Below the pieces are notes generated by a model. That model had not been told where the DNA came from. It ran no database searches and saw only the letters and a list, made by a program, of their open reading frames with translations. From Candidatus Aegiribacteria sp. MLS_C (lineage in GTDB: Bacteria > Fermentibacterota > Fermentibacteria > Fermentibacterales > JCC-6): a stretch of 39,764 bases of DNA. The position numbers were made by a program, and so were the translations under genes. Shown one piece after another: positions 15,826 to 25,070 of the stretch; the first letter of the stretch is position 1, and every line of letters starts with the position of its first letter. Where the stretch lies: NCBI GenBank assembly GCA_002030045.1, contig LQBI01000031.1, positions 158,854 to 198,617 of the forward strand. The letters are read 5' to 3'.

Positions 15826-15869
15826 GGTGTTAAGCGGGTATTTTGCAGGTGTTAAGAAGAAGCTAAGGA
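15826..15869. promoter_or_regulatory. Candidate Pho box, 11-bp direct repeats
   Basis: Between pstS (minus) and the beta-helix gene (plus) lie repeats with an exact 11-bp period. GGTGTTAAG occurs at 15826-15834 and 15848-15856. A diverged unit, GGTATTTTG, lies between them at 15837, and a weaker AAGCTAAGG follows at 15860. On the minus strand the unit reads CTTAACACC, containing the TTAACA-type half-site known for PhoP boxes. PhoB/PhoP-type regulators bind tandem sites at this spacing. The box is about 95-135 nt upstream of pstS and about 25-65 nt upstream of the beta-helix start, so it could serve either or both. Confidence 0.55.
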
Positions 15870-15891
15870 GTCAGCCCGGGAGGGGGCCCGA

Positions 15892-17394
15892 ATGCGTTCG
15901 ACAGTTGTCCTGCTGTGTATTGCGGTATGTCCTGTGATGTCGGTCACCTACTACGTGTCCAACGGGGGCAACGATTCCTGGAGCGGCACCAGCCCGGATT
16001 CGGCCTTCGCCACCCTTCAGCATGCGGCCGACCTGGTGGCACCTGGCGACAGCGTCCTGGCACTTGACGGCTACTACGCGGGGTTCGACCTGAGGTCCGG
16101 CGGTACAGGTACTTCCCCCGTAGTGTTCGCCGCCATGGATGACGACGCCTGGATAGACCAGCGGAACCCCGTCACCGAGGACGGAATAAACCTTGAGGGA
16201 GCGGACTGGGTGGTGGTGGACGGTTTCAATCTTGCGGAGCTTCCCCGCAACGGTGTCAGAGTGGCCCTCTCGGACCATGTGACCGTCAGGGAGTGCTACT
16301 GCGAGGGATGCTTCGAGAGAGGGATCTTCACCGCTTTCGCCGAGTATTTGACCATAGAGCACAACGAGTGCTGCGGAAGCGTGGACGAGCACGGCATCTA
16401 CCATTCCAACAGCGGCGACCACCCGGTGATAAGGTACAACGTGTGCTATAACAACAACGGTTGCGGAATACACATGAACGGTGACCTGAGCTCCGGCGGG
16501 GACGGCATCATCTCCGATGCCGTGGTCCAGGGGAACGTAGTGTACGGCAACGGTCAGGGAGGCGGCTCGGGGATCAACTGCGACGGAGTGGTGGAGTCGG
16601 TCATCTTCAACAACCTGCTCTACATGAACCACTCCGGCGGATTAAGCCTCTACATGATCGACGGGGCAACCGGCTCGCATCACGTTGAGGTGTACAACAA
16701 CACCATCGTGCAGCCCGACGACGGCAGGTGGGGGATCAACATCAACTCGGGCTCCACCAATGCGGCGGTTCTGAACAACATCGTGCTGACGGCGCACCCC
16801 TGGAGGGGCAGCGTATCCCTGGATGCCTCCTCCCAGGAGGGTTTTCAGAGCGGGTGGAACCTCACGGAGGACAGGTTCAGCGTGGACGGCGGCGATACGG
16901 TGATCCCTCTCTCCGAATGGCAGTCCCTGGGCTACGGCGTCTCCACCGAGGTCTGTGCGGGCTGGAACCAGACCTTCGTAAACTGGCAGGGTGACGACTA
17001 CCACAACGCTCAGGGTTCCCAGGCGTTGGATTCGGGGACCTCCCAGGTGCAGCCTCCGGTGATGGACGACCTGGAAGGCGTTCCCAGACCCCAGTGCGGT
17101 AGCTTCGACCGGGGATGCTACGAATCCTGGCCCCAGGGGACGGAGGATCCCGCCTCCGGGCAGTCACCGTCTCCCCGTTTCCTTCGCGGCCCCGGGTATG
17201 TGCTCTTCACGGGTCTTCCTGAAGGGTCCGAGGTCCTGGTGCTGGACCTGTCGGGAAGGCTCCGGGCGGAACTGTACGAGCGGGAGGGCACCGCACTTTG
17301 GGTCTGCGGTCACCTGCCCGGGGGTGTGTACCTTTTCGGAGTGCGTTCCCGGGAGGGCGGCCTGGACTCCACCGGTCGCCTGGCGCTCATATGA
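15892..17394 (+). CDS. Secreted right-handed beta-helix protein with C-terminal sorting domain
   Basis: A 500-residue exported protein. A short signal peptide (RSTVVLLCIAVCPVMS) is followed at once by TYYVSNGGNDSWSGTSPDSAFATL. This is the DUF1565/pectate-lyase-like opening of parallel beta-helix proteins. Asn-rich coils of the helix recur over about 60-330 (for example YNVCYNNNGCGIHMN, NNLLYMNHSGG, YNNTIVQP). The last 70 residues (VLVLDLSGRLRAELYER, LPGGVYLFGVRS) resemble a type IX secretion sorting domain. The substrate is probably a polysaccharide, but no catalytic residues are certain. The nearby Pho-type box raises the possibility of phosphate control. Confidence 0.82.
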   Translation: MRSTVVLLCIAVCPVMSVTYYVSNGGNDSWSGTSPDSAFATLQHAADLVAPGDSVLALDGYYAGFDLRSGGTGTSPVVFAAMDDDAWIDQRNPVTEDGINLEGADWVVVDGFNLAELPRNGVRVALSDHVTVRECYCEGCFERGIFTAFAEYLTIEHNECCGSVDEHGIYHSNSGDHPVIRYNVCYNNNGCGIHMNGDLSSGGDGIISDAVVQGNVVYGNGQGGGSGINCDGVVESVIFNNLLYMNHSGGLSLYMIDGATGSHHVEVYNNTIVQPDDGRWGININSGSTNAAVLNNIVLTAHPWRGSVSLDASSQEGFQSGWNLTEDRFSVDGGDTVIPLSEWQSLGYGVSTEVCAGWNQTFVNWQGDDYHNAQGSQALDSGTSQVQPPVMDDLEGVPRPQCGSFDRGCYESWPQGTEDPASGQSPSPRFLRGPGYVLFTGLPEGSEVLVLDLSGRLRAELYEREGTALWVCGHLPGGVYLFGVRSREGGLDSTGRLALI

Positions 17395-17400
17395 CCCGGT

Positions 17401-17426
17401 CCGGGGCTTGCAGCCCGCTTCCCCGG
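17401..17426 (+). terminator. Weak hairpin after the beta-helix gene
   Basis: CCGGGG (17401-17406) pairs with CCCCGG (17421-17426), and an alternative tight stem GGGCT/AGCCC lies inside at 17404-17416. There is no T-run. It may attenuate transcription between the beta-helix gene and the ABC transporter operon. No promoter is evident in the short gap to 17477. Confidence 0.3.
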
Positions 17427-17476
17427 CGGGTAGTATCCCAGTTCACCATCACCATGAACCCTGATTGGAGACGGCA

Positions 17477-18643
17477 ATGGGAGTTCTGAATCACCGGTCA
17501 CTGATCCGCTCATCATCCGCGGCAGCGGCTGTGGCGGTCATTCTCCTGATGATCCTGGCAGGCTGCGGTGGAGAAGAAGTCCCGGAAACTGCCACCTCCG
17601 CCGACAGCACCGTTACAGTAGTTGACGGTCTCGGCCGCACCGTCACCGTCCCCTTCGACCCGGAACACGTGATATGCTCGGGACCCGGCTGCCTCAGGCT
17701 GCTGGTCTACCTGCAGGCCCAGGACCGGGCTGTTGCGGTGGACGATATGGAGGGTAGACGCGCCACCTTCGAGGCCAGGCCCTACTTCCTGGCGAACCCG
17801 CAGCTGGCGGAGCTGCCTGTCTTCGGAGAGTTCAGGGGACACGACAATCCCGAACTGATAATAGCGCTGGACCCCAGGCCCCAGGTCATATTCAAGACAT
17901 TTCCTCTCATGGGGACCGATCCCCTGGAGCTGGAGGAGAAGACCGGCATACCGGTAGTGGTGCTTGAGTACGGCAGTGTATGGCCCGACCGCGAGGATTT
18001 CGGCCGGTCGCTGAGGATCATGGGGGAAGTTCTGGACCGCGGGGAGAGGGCGGAAGAGGTCATCGCCTTCATCGACTCGACAATCTCAGACCTGGCGGAG
18101 CGCACATCCGGCATACCTGATGACCTGCGGAGGAGCTGTTTCGTGGGGGGCATAGCCTATCGCGGCCCCCACGGCTTCCAGTCCACGGAACCGGGTTATC
18201 CGCCGTTCATCTTAGCCGGCGCCCGCAACGTCTCGATGCCGGAGGACCCAGGAACGCTTACAGGGGAGCACGCCGACGTGGCAAAGGAGCAGATACTGGC
18301 ATGGGACCCGGAGGTGATCTTCGTGGACGGTTCCACCCTCGAAGCCGATCCCGGGGCCAGCGCCCTCCACCAGCTCCGTACCGACCCCGCCTACTCCTCT
18401 CTCTCGGCAGTGAGAACCGGTGAGGTATACTGCCTTCTGCCCTACAACTGGTACACATGGAACCTCGGCTCCATCCTGGCCGATGCCTACTTCATCGGGA
18501 AGGTCCTCTACCCGGAGAGCTTCGAAGACGTGGACCCCGCCGAAAAGGCAGACGAGATCTACCGTTTTCTGGTGGGGGCGGAGGTCTTCCTGCAGCTCAA
18601 GGGATCATTCGAGGGAATGGTCTTCGAGAGGGTGGAACTCTGA
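17477..18643 (+). CDS. Iron-complex-type ABC transporter binding lipoprotein
   Basis: A 388-residue substrate-binding protein of the FecB/BtuF class (PF01497). The ATG at 17477 is preferred because GGAG lies 6 nt upstream; a TTG at 17465 is also in frame. The signal segment ends in lipobox LAGC (C30), so it is a lipoprotein. Family features: VTVVDGLGRTVTVPFDPEHVIC near 45-65, NPELIIALDPRPQVI near 130-145, and ILAWDPEVIFVDG near 275. The ligand could be a siderophore, haem, cobalamin or a metal-chelate oxyanion; the sequence does not say. It leads an operon with a FecCD permease and an ATPase. Confidence 0.88.
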   Translation: MGVLNHRSLIRSSSAAAAVAVILLMILAGCGGEEVPETATSADSTVTVVDGLGRTVTVPFDPEHVICSGPGCLRLLVYLQAQDRAVAVDDMEGRRATFEARPYFLANPQLAELPVFGEFRGHDNPELIIALDPRPQVIFKTFPLMGTDPLELEEKTGIPVVVLEYGSVWPDREDFGRSLRIMGEVLDRGERAEEVIAFIDSTISDLAERTSGIPDDLRRSCFVGGIAYRGPHGFQSTEPGYPPFILAGARNVSMPEDPGTLTGEHADVAKEQILAWDPEVIFVDGSTLEADPGASALHQLRTDPAYSSLSAVRTGEVYCLLPYNWYTWNLGSILADAYFIGKVLYPESFEDVDPAEKADEIYRFLVGAEVFLQLKGSFEGMVFERVEL

Positions 18644-18661
18644 CAGCGCAGGGAGGCCGCC

Positions 18662-19732
18662 GTGCACCTTGAGGACGGCAGGGTCCCGGAGGAGTACACG
18701 AAGTACACCGGCAGGAAGCTGCTGCTGAACCTGGCGGGGCTTCTGGTACTGTTCCTTCTCTTCATCGTCTCCATCTCGGTGGGGGCCGTGCCCATACCGC
18801 TGGGACAGGTGCTCAGGGCCCTGTTCACCGGAGGCGCATCCCACCAGGTGAATATGATTGTGATGAACATCAGGCTTCCGCAGGCCCTTGCCGCGGTGGC
18901 GGCGGGGGCCGGGCTGTCGGTCTCCGGGGCCGCCATGCAGTCCATTCTCCGCAATCCCCTGGGTTCACCCTTCACACTGGGCATATCCAACGCCGCAGCT
19001 TTCGGGGCCGCATTCTCTGTGATGGTCCTGGGAGGCGGGGCGATGCAGAGCACAGCAGCCGGGGCCGTTTCCATAACGAATCCCTATATGACCACGGCGG
19101 CGGCCTTCATCGCCTGCCTGACCGCGGCGGCGGTCATACTGGCGGTGGCCAGGGCGGCCAGGGTGTCCCCGGAGGTGATGGTCCTGACCGGAGTAGCGCT
19201 GGGCTCACTGTTCACCGCCGGGACCATGTTCCTGCAGTACTTCGCCGACGACGTGCAACTGGCGGCCATTGTCTTCTGGACCTTCGGGGACCTGGCCAGG
19301 GCAAGCTGGAGGGAACTCCTCATCATGTCGTCGGTCACCCTGGTCTCATCGGTGTATTTCCTTCTGAACAGCTGGAGCTACAACGCAATGGACGCCGGCG
19401 ACGAGACAGCCGCCAGCCTGGGCCTTCCCGTATCGAGGAAGAGGCTGGCGGGGATGCTGGTGGCCTCCCTGGTGACCGCCACCATCATCTCATTCGTGGG
19501 AGTGATAGGTTTCGTCGGACTGGTGGGACCTCACATGGTGAGGAGGGTCCTGGGCGACGACCACAGATACCTCGTGCCCGGGTCCATGCTTGCCGGGGCA
19601 ATTCTCCTGCTTGCCGCCGATACGGTGGCGCGGACCGTAATGTCGCCCCAGGTCCTTCCGGTGGCGATACTCACCGCTTTCGTGGGCGCCCCGGTGTTCG
19701 TGTTCCTTCTCATAAGGGGATACAGGAGATGA
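18662..19732 (+). CDS. FecCD-family ABC transporter permease
   Basis: A 356-residue permease with about ten hydrophobic helices of the BtuC/FecCD family. The GTG start at 18662 is preceded by GGGAGG. Recognisable motifs: IRLPQALAAVAAGAGLSVSGAAMQSILRNPL near 75-105, the GISNAAAFGAAF segment, and GFVGLVGPHMVRR near 283-295, which contacts the ATPase. It forms the membrane channel for the substrate bound by the upstream lipoprotein. It overlaps the ATPase gene by 4 nt (ATGA). Confidence 0.93.
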   Translation: MHLEDGRVPEEYTKYTGRKLLLNLAGLLVLFLLFIVSISVGAVPIPLGQVLRALFTGGASHQVNMIVMNIRLPQALAAVAAGAGLSVSGAAMQSILRNPLGSPFTLGISNAAAFGAAFSVMVLGGGAMQSTAAGAVSITNPYMTTAAAFIACLTAAAVILAVARAARVSPEVMVLTGVALGSLFTAGTMFLQYFADDVQLAAIVFWTFGDLARASWRELLIMSSVTLVSSVYFLLNSWSYNAMDAGDETAASLGLPVSRKRLAGMLVASLVTATIISFVGVIGFVGLVGPHMVRRVLGDDHRYLVPGSMLAGAILLLAADTVARTVMSPQVLPVAILTAFVGAPVFVFLLIRGYRR

Positions 19733-20523
19733 TACTCAGCGTTGAAGGGCTCTCGTTCAGCTACGGTGACCTCAAGGTCCTAAGGGACGTCTCCTTCGGT
19801 GTGCGCACCCACGAGGTTGTTGCGGTGATGGGGCCGAACGGGTCCGGGAAGACGACACTGCTCAGGTGCATGAACAGGCTGCTGACACCCGACGGAGGAA
19901 GGATCAGGCTGCTGGGGCGGGACATGGAGGAGTACTCGAGGAGGGAAGTAGCCTGCAGTATGTCCTACGTAGCACAGCGGAGCGAGCCCGGAAGGGTAAC
20001 CGCCTTCGATGCGGTGCTGCTGGGTCGGAAACCGCACATCGGCTGGAGGGTGAGCAGGAGGGACCTGGAACTTACGCAGGCCGCTCTGCACCGGCTGGAC
20101 CTGGAGCACCTTTCCCTCAGGTACACGGACAGCATGAGCGGGGGCGAGTACCAGAAGGTGTGCATAGCCAGAGCGCTGGTTGGACAGCCCGGAGTGATGC
20201 TGCTGGACGAGCCTACAGCGTCCCTGGACCTCAGGAACCAGCTGTCGATCCTTCGGCTGCTCAGGACCATCGTGAGAGGACACGATATGTGCGCGGTGGT
20301 GACCATGCACGACCTGAACCTGGCTTTCCGCTATGCCGACCGGTTCCTGTTCCTGAAGGACGGCGGCATCATGGCCTCGGTGGACAGGGCCGGAATAACG
20401 GAATCGGTCATAGAGGAGGCATACGGAGTTCCCGTGAGTGTCAGTTGGCATCAGGACCATCCATTCGTGCTCCCCCTGGACGACAACTCCGGGGACGCTC
20501 CGGAAACCGCCCATGACCATTGA
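19729..20523 (+). CDS. Iron-complex-type ABC transporter ATPase
   Basis: A 264-residue ATPase of the FecE/BtuD group. Walker [10 protein letters not shown] is at 36-44, the signature MSGGEYQKV at 138-146, Walker B VMLLDEP at 158-164, and the switch histidine in VVTMHDLN near 190. It powers uptake through the FecCD permease. Its last 11 bases overlap the start of the DUF255 gene, so the four genes form one transcription unit. Confidence 0.94.
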   Translation: MILSVEGLSFSYGDLKVLRDVSFGVRTHEVVAVMGPNGSGKTTLLRCMNRLLTPDGGRIRLLGRDMEEYSRREVACSMSYVAQRSEPGRVTAFDAVLLGRKPHIGWRVSRRDLELTQAALHRLDLEHLSLRYTDSMSGGEYQKVCIARALVGQPGVMLLDEPTASLDLRNQLSILRLLRTIVRGHDMCAVVTMHDLNLAFRYADRFLFLKDGGIMASVDRAGITESVIEEAYGVPVSVSWHQDHPFVLPLDDNSGDAPETAHDH

Positions 20524-22549
20524 GGATGACCGGGGACATTCCGGATTATCCCTGCTCCGGAACCGGCTCTCCGAAGAGACCAGCCCCTATCTTCTCCAGC
20601 ACGCGGACAACCCGGTACACTGGCAGCCCTGGGACGACAGGGCCTTTCAGGCGGCCAGGGAGACGGACAGGCCGATCTTCCTGTCCATAGGCTATTCGAC
20701 CTGCCACTGGTGCCACGTTATGGAGAAGGAGTCCTTCGAGAACGGCGCCGTGGCCGCCCTGATGAACGATGCCTTCGTCTGCGTAAAGGTCGACCGGGAG
20801 GAACGGCCCGACATAGACGGCGTCTACATGCGCTATGCGGCAGCGATGATCGGTAGCGGTGGATGGCCCCTGAACATGGTCATGACCCCCGACGGGAAAC
20901 CCTTCTTCGCCGCCACGTACATTCCTGCCGGCTCCTCCTTCGGAAGGGTTGGAATGCTGGAACTCGTTCCTCTCATCGACAACGCCTGGAGGAACAGGCG
21001 GGAGGAGGTGGTCTCGGCGGCGGGGTCCCTTGCCGGATCGCTTTTCGGTGAGGTCCAGGTACCGCCTCGGGCGGACGCCCCCGAGGACCCCGCCGGATCG
21101 GTCTTCCGGCGGCTCAGGTCATCCTACGACAGCCGATGGGGCGGCTTCGGCGAGGCTCCCAAGTTCCCGGCTGCACACAATATGCTCTTCCTTCTCAGGT
21201 ACTTCCGCTACAGAGGGGATACCGAGGCAATGGAGATGGCCTGCAGGACCCTTGCCGCGATCAGGTACGGGGGCATCTGGGACCAGCTGGGAGGGGGCCT
21301 TCACAGGTATTCCACCGACAGGGAGTGGCACGTTCCCCATTTCGAGAAGATGCTGTACGACCAGTCCGTCACCGCACTGGCGGCATTGGAGGCCTTCCAG
21401 GCAACCGGCGGCGGTCTGTACCGTGAGATGGCCGCCGGGCTGCTGGATTTCGTAATGGACAGGATGAGATCCCCGGACGGGGGTTTCTTCTCGGCCCTGG
21501 ACGCCGACAGCCCTGATGGTGAGGGAGCCTACTACGCCTGGCGGATGGATGAACTGGCGGCGCTGCTGGGTCCCGGCAGGGCCTCCGGTATAGCCGAGTT
21601 GTGGGGGATCGACAGGGAAGGGGACCTGGATGGGATCCCGGGCGGGAACATCCCCAGACTGCGGTTCCCCCCTCCCGGACAGCTTCCTCCTTCGCCCCCT
21701 CCGGCCCCCGACCCCGAGGTTAGAAGGATCCTTCTCGAGCACAGGGGCAGGAGGCCCGCACCCATGATGGACCGCAAGGTCCAGGCCGACTGGAACGGAA
21801 TGACGGCGGCGGCCCTTGCCAGGGGTTCCCGCGTGCTGTCGAGGCCGGACTTCCTGGAGGCTGCAAGGGAATGCATCGGGTTCATGACCCGCAGCATGGT
21901 GACGGACGACGGCAAACTGATGCACAGCTGGACCTCCGGGTCCCCCGGCTGCTACGGTTACCTGGACGATTACGCATACGTCATATGGGCCTGCATCGAG
22001 CTTCACAACGCGACCCTGGAGGACGGGTTCGCGAATATGGCCCTGTCCCTGCAGGCCGTGCAGGACAGCATGTTCAGGGACCCTTCCGCCGGATGGTACA
22101 GGTTCTCCGGAGGGGAAGGCGAAGGCATCCCGATCCCGGGAACGGTGGAGACCCATGACGGTGCGGTCCCCTCGGGCAGCTCCGTGACTCTGATGAACCT
22201 CTACAGGCTCCGGGGAATGACCGGTGAGGACCTTTTCGAGGAGAGGGCAGAAGCGCTGGCTGAATCCCTCTCCGGGGCCCTGAGGTCGGCTCCCTCCTCG
22301 CATACAATGCTGGCCGCCGCAATGCTCTCCGGGCCGGCTCACGCCGACATAACTCTCGCGGGACGACCCGGGGACGCAGCCCTGCACTCGATGCTGGAGG
22401 CCGCATGGTCGGTGTTCCTTCCAGACATGACCGTCTCGCTGGACGGGAGCGATGGCCCGGCATCCGCCCGAGTGTGCTTCCGGGGGACCTGTCTGCCTTC
22501 CGCGGGCTCTTCGAACGAGCTGGCGAGGCTTCTCGACGGACTGCGCTGA
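20513..22549 (+). CDS. YyaL/DUF255 thioredoxin-domain protein
   Basis: A 678-residue cytoplasmic protein of the YyaL/SPATA20 family, about the usual length. I choose ATG 20513, inside the end of the ATPase gene, because the family's opening [21 protein letters not shown] begins about 16 residues later. Residues of about 15-175 form a thioredoxin-like DUF255 domain with [15 protein letters not shown] (CxxC). It is followed by an (alpha/alpha)6 barrel like that of N-acylglucosamine 2-epimerases ([40 protein letters not shown]). The function is unproven; a redox or glycan role has been suggested for relatives. Coupling to an iron-type importer is unusual. Confidence 0.92.
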   Translation: MTIEDDRGHSGLSLLRNRLSEETSPYLLQHADNPVHWQPWDDRAFQAARETDRPIFLSIGYSTCHWCHVMEKESFENGAVAALMNDAFVCVKVDREERPDIDGVYMRYAAAMIGSGGWPLNMVMTPDGKPFFAATYIPAGSSFGRVGMLELVPLIDNAWRNRREEVVSAAGSLAGSLFGEVQVPPRADAPEDPAGSVFRRLRSSYDSRWGGFGEAPKFPAAHNMLFLLRYFRYRGDTEAMEMACRTLAAIRYGGIWDQLGGGLHRYSTDREWHVPHFEKMLYDQSVTALAALEAFQATGGGLYREMAAGLLDFVMDRMRSPDGGFFSALDADSPDGEGAYYAWRMDELAALLGPGRASGIAELWGIDREGDLDGIPGGNIPRLRFPPPGQLPPSPPPAPDPEVRRILLEHRGRRPAPMMDRKVQADWNGMTAAALARGSRVLSRPDFLEAARECIGFMTRSMVTDDGKLMHSWTSGSPGCYGYLDDYAYVIWACIELHNATLEDGFANMALSLQAVQDSMFRDPSAGWYRFSGGEGEGIPIPGTVETHDGAVPSGSSVTLMNLYRLRGMTGEDLFEERAEALAESLSGALRSAPSSHTMLAAAMLSGPAHADITLAGRPGDAALHSMLEAAWSVFLPDMTVSLDGSDGPASARVCFRGTCLPSAGSSNELARLLDGLR

Positions 22550-22637
22550 GTTCGGATTCGTGATCGGGATGCCGGAGCCGGCTGCGATTGCAGGGTTCGC
22601 CCCGCGGATATAGATTCTGGACGGGAAGGAGCGGGCG

Positions 22638-23318
22638 ATGAACATCGCGGCATCCCTGCTGATGTGCCTCATCCAGGGAACGGTGCTCTTCCGGGACGAC
22701 TTCGACGACGGCGACGCCGAGGGCTGGCACGAGATCAGCATGGTGAACTATGACGTTGTCGGCGGCATGTACAGGATGTACGGCGGCTACGAGGAGAACC
22801 ACGGCATCTCGTTCAACGGAGACCTGGAGGGCTGCATGAGCACTCCCGACTACTCCGTCCGATGCCGCATGGTGCCGGAGACAGGGGTGTTCTTCGGAAT
22901 GATGTGCAGGTTCTCCGAAGATACCGAATACAGGATCATGCTGGTCCTGAGCCACCAGCACCAGAGCCTCCGCTTCTACAGGTGGGACGCCGCGGGGATC
23001 TCTCTGCTGGACGATGCACCCTTTACAGTAGAGCTGATGCATGAATACTGGATGAGGTGCGAGGTCCGGGGGGACTCTTTCAGGGGAAGGGCCTGGACCG
23101 GCGGCGTCTCGGCAGAACCTTTCCTGTGGATGGTGGAGATGCAGGACACGCTCTCCCTTCCGGGTTCGGCGGCCCTCTTCTGCGCCGGGATCCCCTGCGA
23201 CCGCGTATCGATGAGCTGCAGGTTCGATGACGTGATGGTCACCGACTGTCCCGCCGGCCTCCGCCAGGATACATGGGCCGGAATAAAGGAGACGGGTCGG
23301 CGTACCGGAAGGAGATGA
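22638..23318 (+). CDS. Secreted beta-sandwich protein, unknown function
   Basis: A 226-residue protein with a short signal peptide (NIAASLLMCLIQG) and a ribosome-binding site AAGGAG. The mature part opens FRDDFDDGDAEGWHE, as in concanavalin-like/DUF1080-type jelly-roll domains, which bind or act on glycans. Later strands (YRIMLVLSHQHQSLRFYRW, HEYWMRCEVRGDSFRGRAW) fit the same fold. No catalytic residues are evident. The C-terminal 20 residues are basic and lack a sorting domain. The next gene begins 8 nt downstream, so the two are probably co-expressed. Confidence 0.72.
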   Translation: MNIAASLLMCLIQGTVLFRDDFDDGDAEGWHEISMVNYDVVGGMYRMYGGYEENHGISFNGDLEGCMSTPDYSVRCRMVPETGVFFGMMCRFSEDTEYRIMLVLSHQHQSLRFYRWDAAGISLLDDAPFTVELMHEYWMRCEVRGDSFRGRAWTGGVSAEPFLWMVEMQDTLSLPGSAALFCAGIPCDRVSMSCRFDDVMVTDCPAGLRQDTWAGIKETGRRTGRR

Positions 23319-23325
23319 TCCAGAA

Positions 23326-24837
23326 ATGTACCTTATACTGATGATATTGACCGCGAGCGCTCCGGACACGCTCTGGTGGAACGTGACCAGCGGCGGGGTC
23401 TACTCCATTGTGGAGATCGGGGACCTTAACGGGGACGGGACCCGGGACGTTGCCTGCGGAGTTAACTTCTGGGACGACCAGCCGACACTGTGGTGCCTGT
23501 CCGGCGCGGACGGTGCAACCATCTGGAGTTCGGACCAGTACAAGGGGATCTACCAGGACGAGGGCCTCGCCGGGGTACCTGACATGGACGGGGACGGGTA
23601 CAACGACATCCTGCTGGCCACCCCCGGCGGCTACGCCCCTCCGGGAAGGTGCCTGATACTGGTATCCGGTGTCGACGGTTCGCTGGTATGGCAGTGGAGC
23701 GCCTACGAGAACATGCCCTCGGGTGCCGGGTGGGGCTACAGCTGCTGCATAATGGAAGACCAGACCGGCGACGGGCTGCCGGAGTGCATCGGAGGTTTCG
23801 GCTCCACGGGTTCCTCCAATACATCGGCAGCCGCCTGCCTCGACGGCGCCACCGGCGACACCCTCTGGACCAGGACCGTGGCGGACGCGGTGGAGGACGT
23901 ACTTGCGGTCCCGGACGTCAACCAGGACGGAGTGCAGGAGGTGGTGCTGGGAATAGGGGGCAACCACTACACGGACTATACCATAGAGCTCCTGGACGGG
24001 TCGGATGGTACAATGCTCTGGAGCCGCATGGGAGGCGGTGATGTGATGTGCGTCGATGCCATGGACAGGGAGGACACGCTGCCCTGGATAGTCACCAGCT
24101 CCTTCGACGGGGAGGTCACCTGCTACGACCTGGGCGGTACCCTTATCTGGGACCGTGACATTGGAGGCATGCTCCTTGATGTGGAAGCCGGCCCCGACCT
24201 TGACGGGGACGGCATCCCCGAAGTGGCCCTCGCGGGGGACAACGCAGGAACGATGTGCCTTGACGGCGCCACGGGCAACACCCTCTGGACCTACCCCTCC
24301 GGTTCCAATACATGGAGCGTGGCATGGGCCGATTCCGTCTACACCGGCGGGTTCTACGTGCCCTGCATCGTCGGCGGCAGCGTCAACGGGTACCGGATCA
24401 CCTTGAACGATGCCCTGACCGGCGGACTGCAGTGGGAGCAGCCCTTCACCGAAAGGGTCTACAGCGTGAGTTCCTTCGTTCTTGACGGAGTATCTTCCTC
24501 GCCGGCAGTCTTCGCCGGGCTGCAGGACCAGCAGCCGCAGCCCTACCACGCCTGGGCCTTCCTCTCGTCCACCGGTACATCAGTGGGACATGGTGCGGAG
24601 GGAGCCTTCGCGGGAAGGCTCATCCTGAGGAATCCCGTGCGCGGTTCGCTGTCCCTGAGCGTACCCTCCGGTGAATGGGTGTGTTCCGTCTACGACCTGA
24701 CCGGACGGCTCCTGGCCAGGGAGACCGTGGAAGGGGATACGGAACTGGACGTCTCCGGCTGGAACCCCGGCTGCTACCTGCTGGTCGCCTCCTGTGGAGA
24801 CAGTGAGATGAGGGGCTCCTTCACGGTACTGGAGTAG
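23326..24837 (+). CDS. Secreted FG-GAP/PQQ-like beta-propeller with C-terminal sorting domain
   Basis: A 503-residue exported protein. The leader is very short (YLILMILTAS). Repeats of about 45-60 residues each hold a calcium-loop motif: DLNGDGTRD, DMDGDGYND, DQTGDGLPE, DVNQDGVQE and DLDGDGIPE. These alternate with LDGATGDTLW-type strands typical of PQQ-like propeller blades. Residues of about 430-503 (VCSVYDLTGRLLARETVEG, GWNPGCYLLVAS) form a type IX-like sorting domain. It is probably a surface adhesin or scaffold rather than a PQQ enzyme. It follows the beta-sandwich gene closely. Confidence 0.8.
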   Translation: MYLILMILTASAPDTLWWNVTSGGVYSIVEIGDLNGDGTRDVACGVNFWDDQPTLWCLSGADGATIWSSDQYKGIYQDEGLAGVPDMDGDGYNDILLATPGGYAPPGRCLILVSGVDGSLVWQWSAYENMPSGAGWGYSCCIMEDQTGDGLPECIGGFGSTGSSNTSAAACLDGATGDTLWTRTVADAVEDVLAVPDVNQDGVQEVVLGIGGNHYTDYTIELLDGSDGTMLWSRMGGGDVMCVDAMDREDTLPWIVTSSFDGEVTCYDLGGTLIWDRDIGGMLLDVEAGPDLDGDGIPEVALAGDNAGTMCLDGATGNTLWTYPSGSNTWSVAWADSVYTGGFYVPCIVGGSVNGYRITLNDALTGGLQWEQPFTERVYSVSSFVLDGVSSSPAVFAGLQDQQPQPYHAWAFLSSTGTSVGHGAEGAFAGRLILRNPVRGSLSLSVPSGEWVCSVYDLTGRLLARETVEGDTELDVSGWNPGCYLLVASCGDSEMRGSFTVLE

Positions 24838-25010
24838 CTTCAGAAAACCGGGACAGATTCCGCCAGCTGACCTGGATCAGAGAAGCAGGGATTCCTTCCG
24901 GACCCGCCTTTCCCCGTGTTTTCCGAACTCTAGTTCCATCATCAGGAATCTCCGTCCGAATCCCTTCGGCATCCCGGGCCTGAATGCGCAGCGGTCTGTC
25001 TGCCGGGGGA

Positions 25011-25038
25011 TTGACACGAGTCCCTGTATACATATGTT
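25011..25038 (+). promoter_or_regulatory. Promoter of the unknown gene at 25071
   Basis: A perfect -35 TTGACA (25011-25016) and a -10 TATGTT (25033-25038) are 16 nt apart. The region between includes the palindrome TGTATACA (25026-25033). The 18 bp at 25024-25041 match, with a single difference, the sequence over the start of the transposase gene near 39514-39531. The rest of the 24838-25010 gap holds nothing I can identify. Confidence 0.55.
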
Positions 25039-25070
25039 TACCTACATGGAAACCCGTGGAAGGAGATGCC

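Noticed and set aside
21119-22741. A 540-codon open frame on the minus strand opposite the DUF255 gene, and similar long frames at 33677-35206, 35207-36715 and 23239-24549
   Set aside because: They mirror strongly supported genes on the other strand, have low-complexity His/Gly/Pro-rich translations without family motifs, and are explained by high GC at third codon positions.
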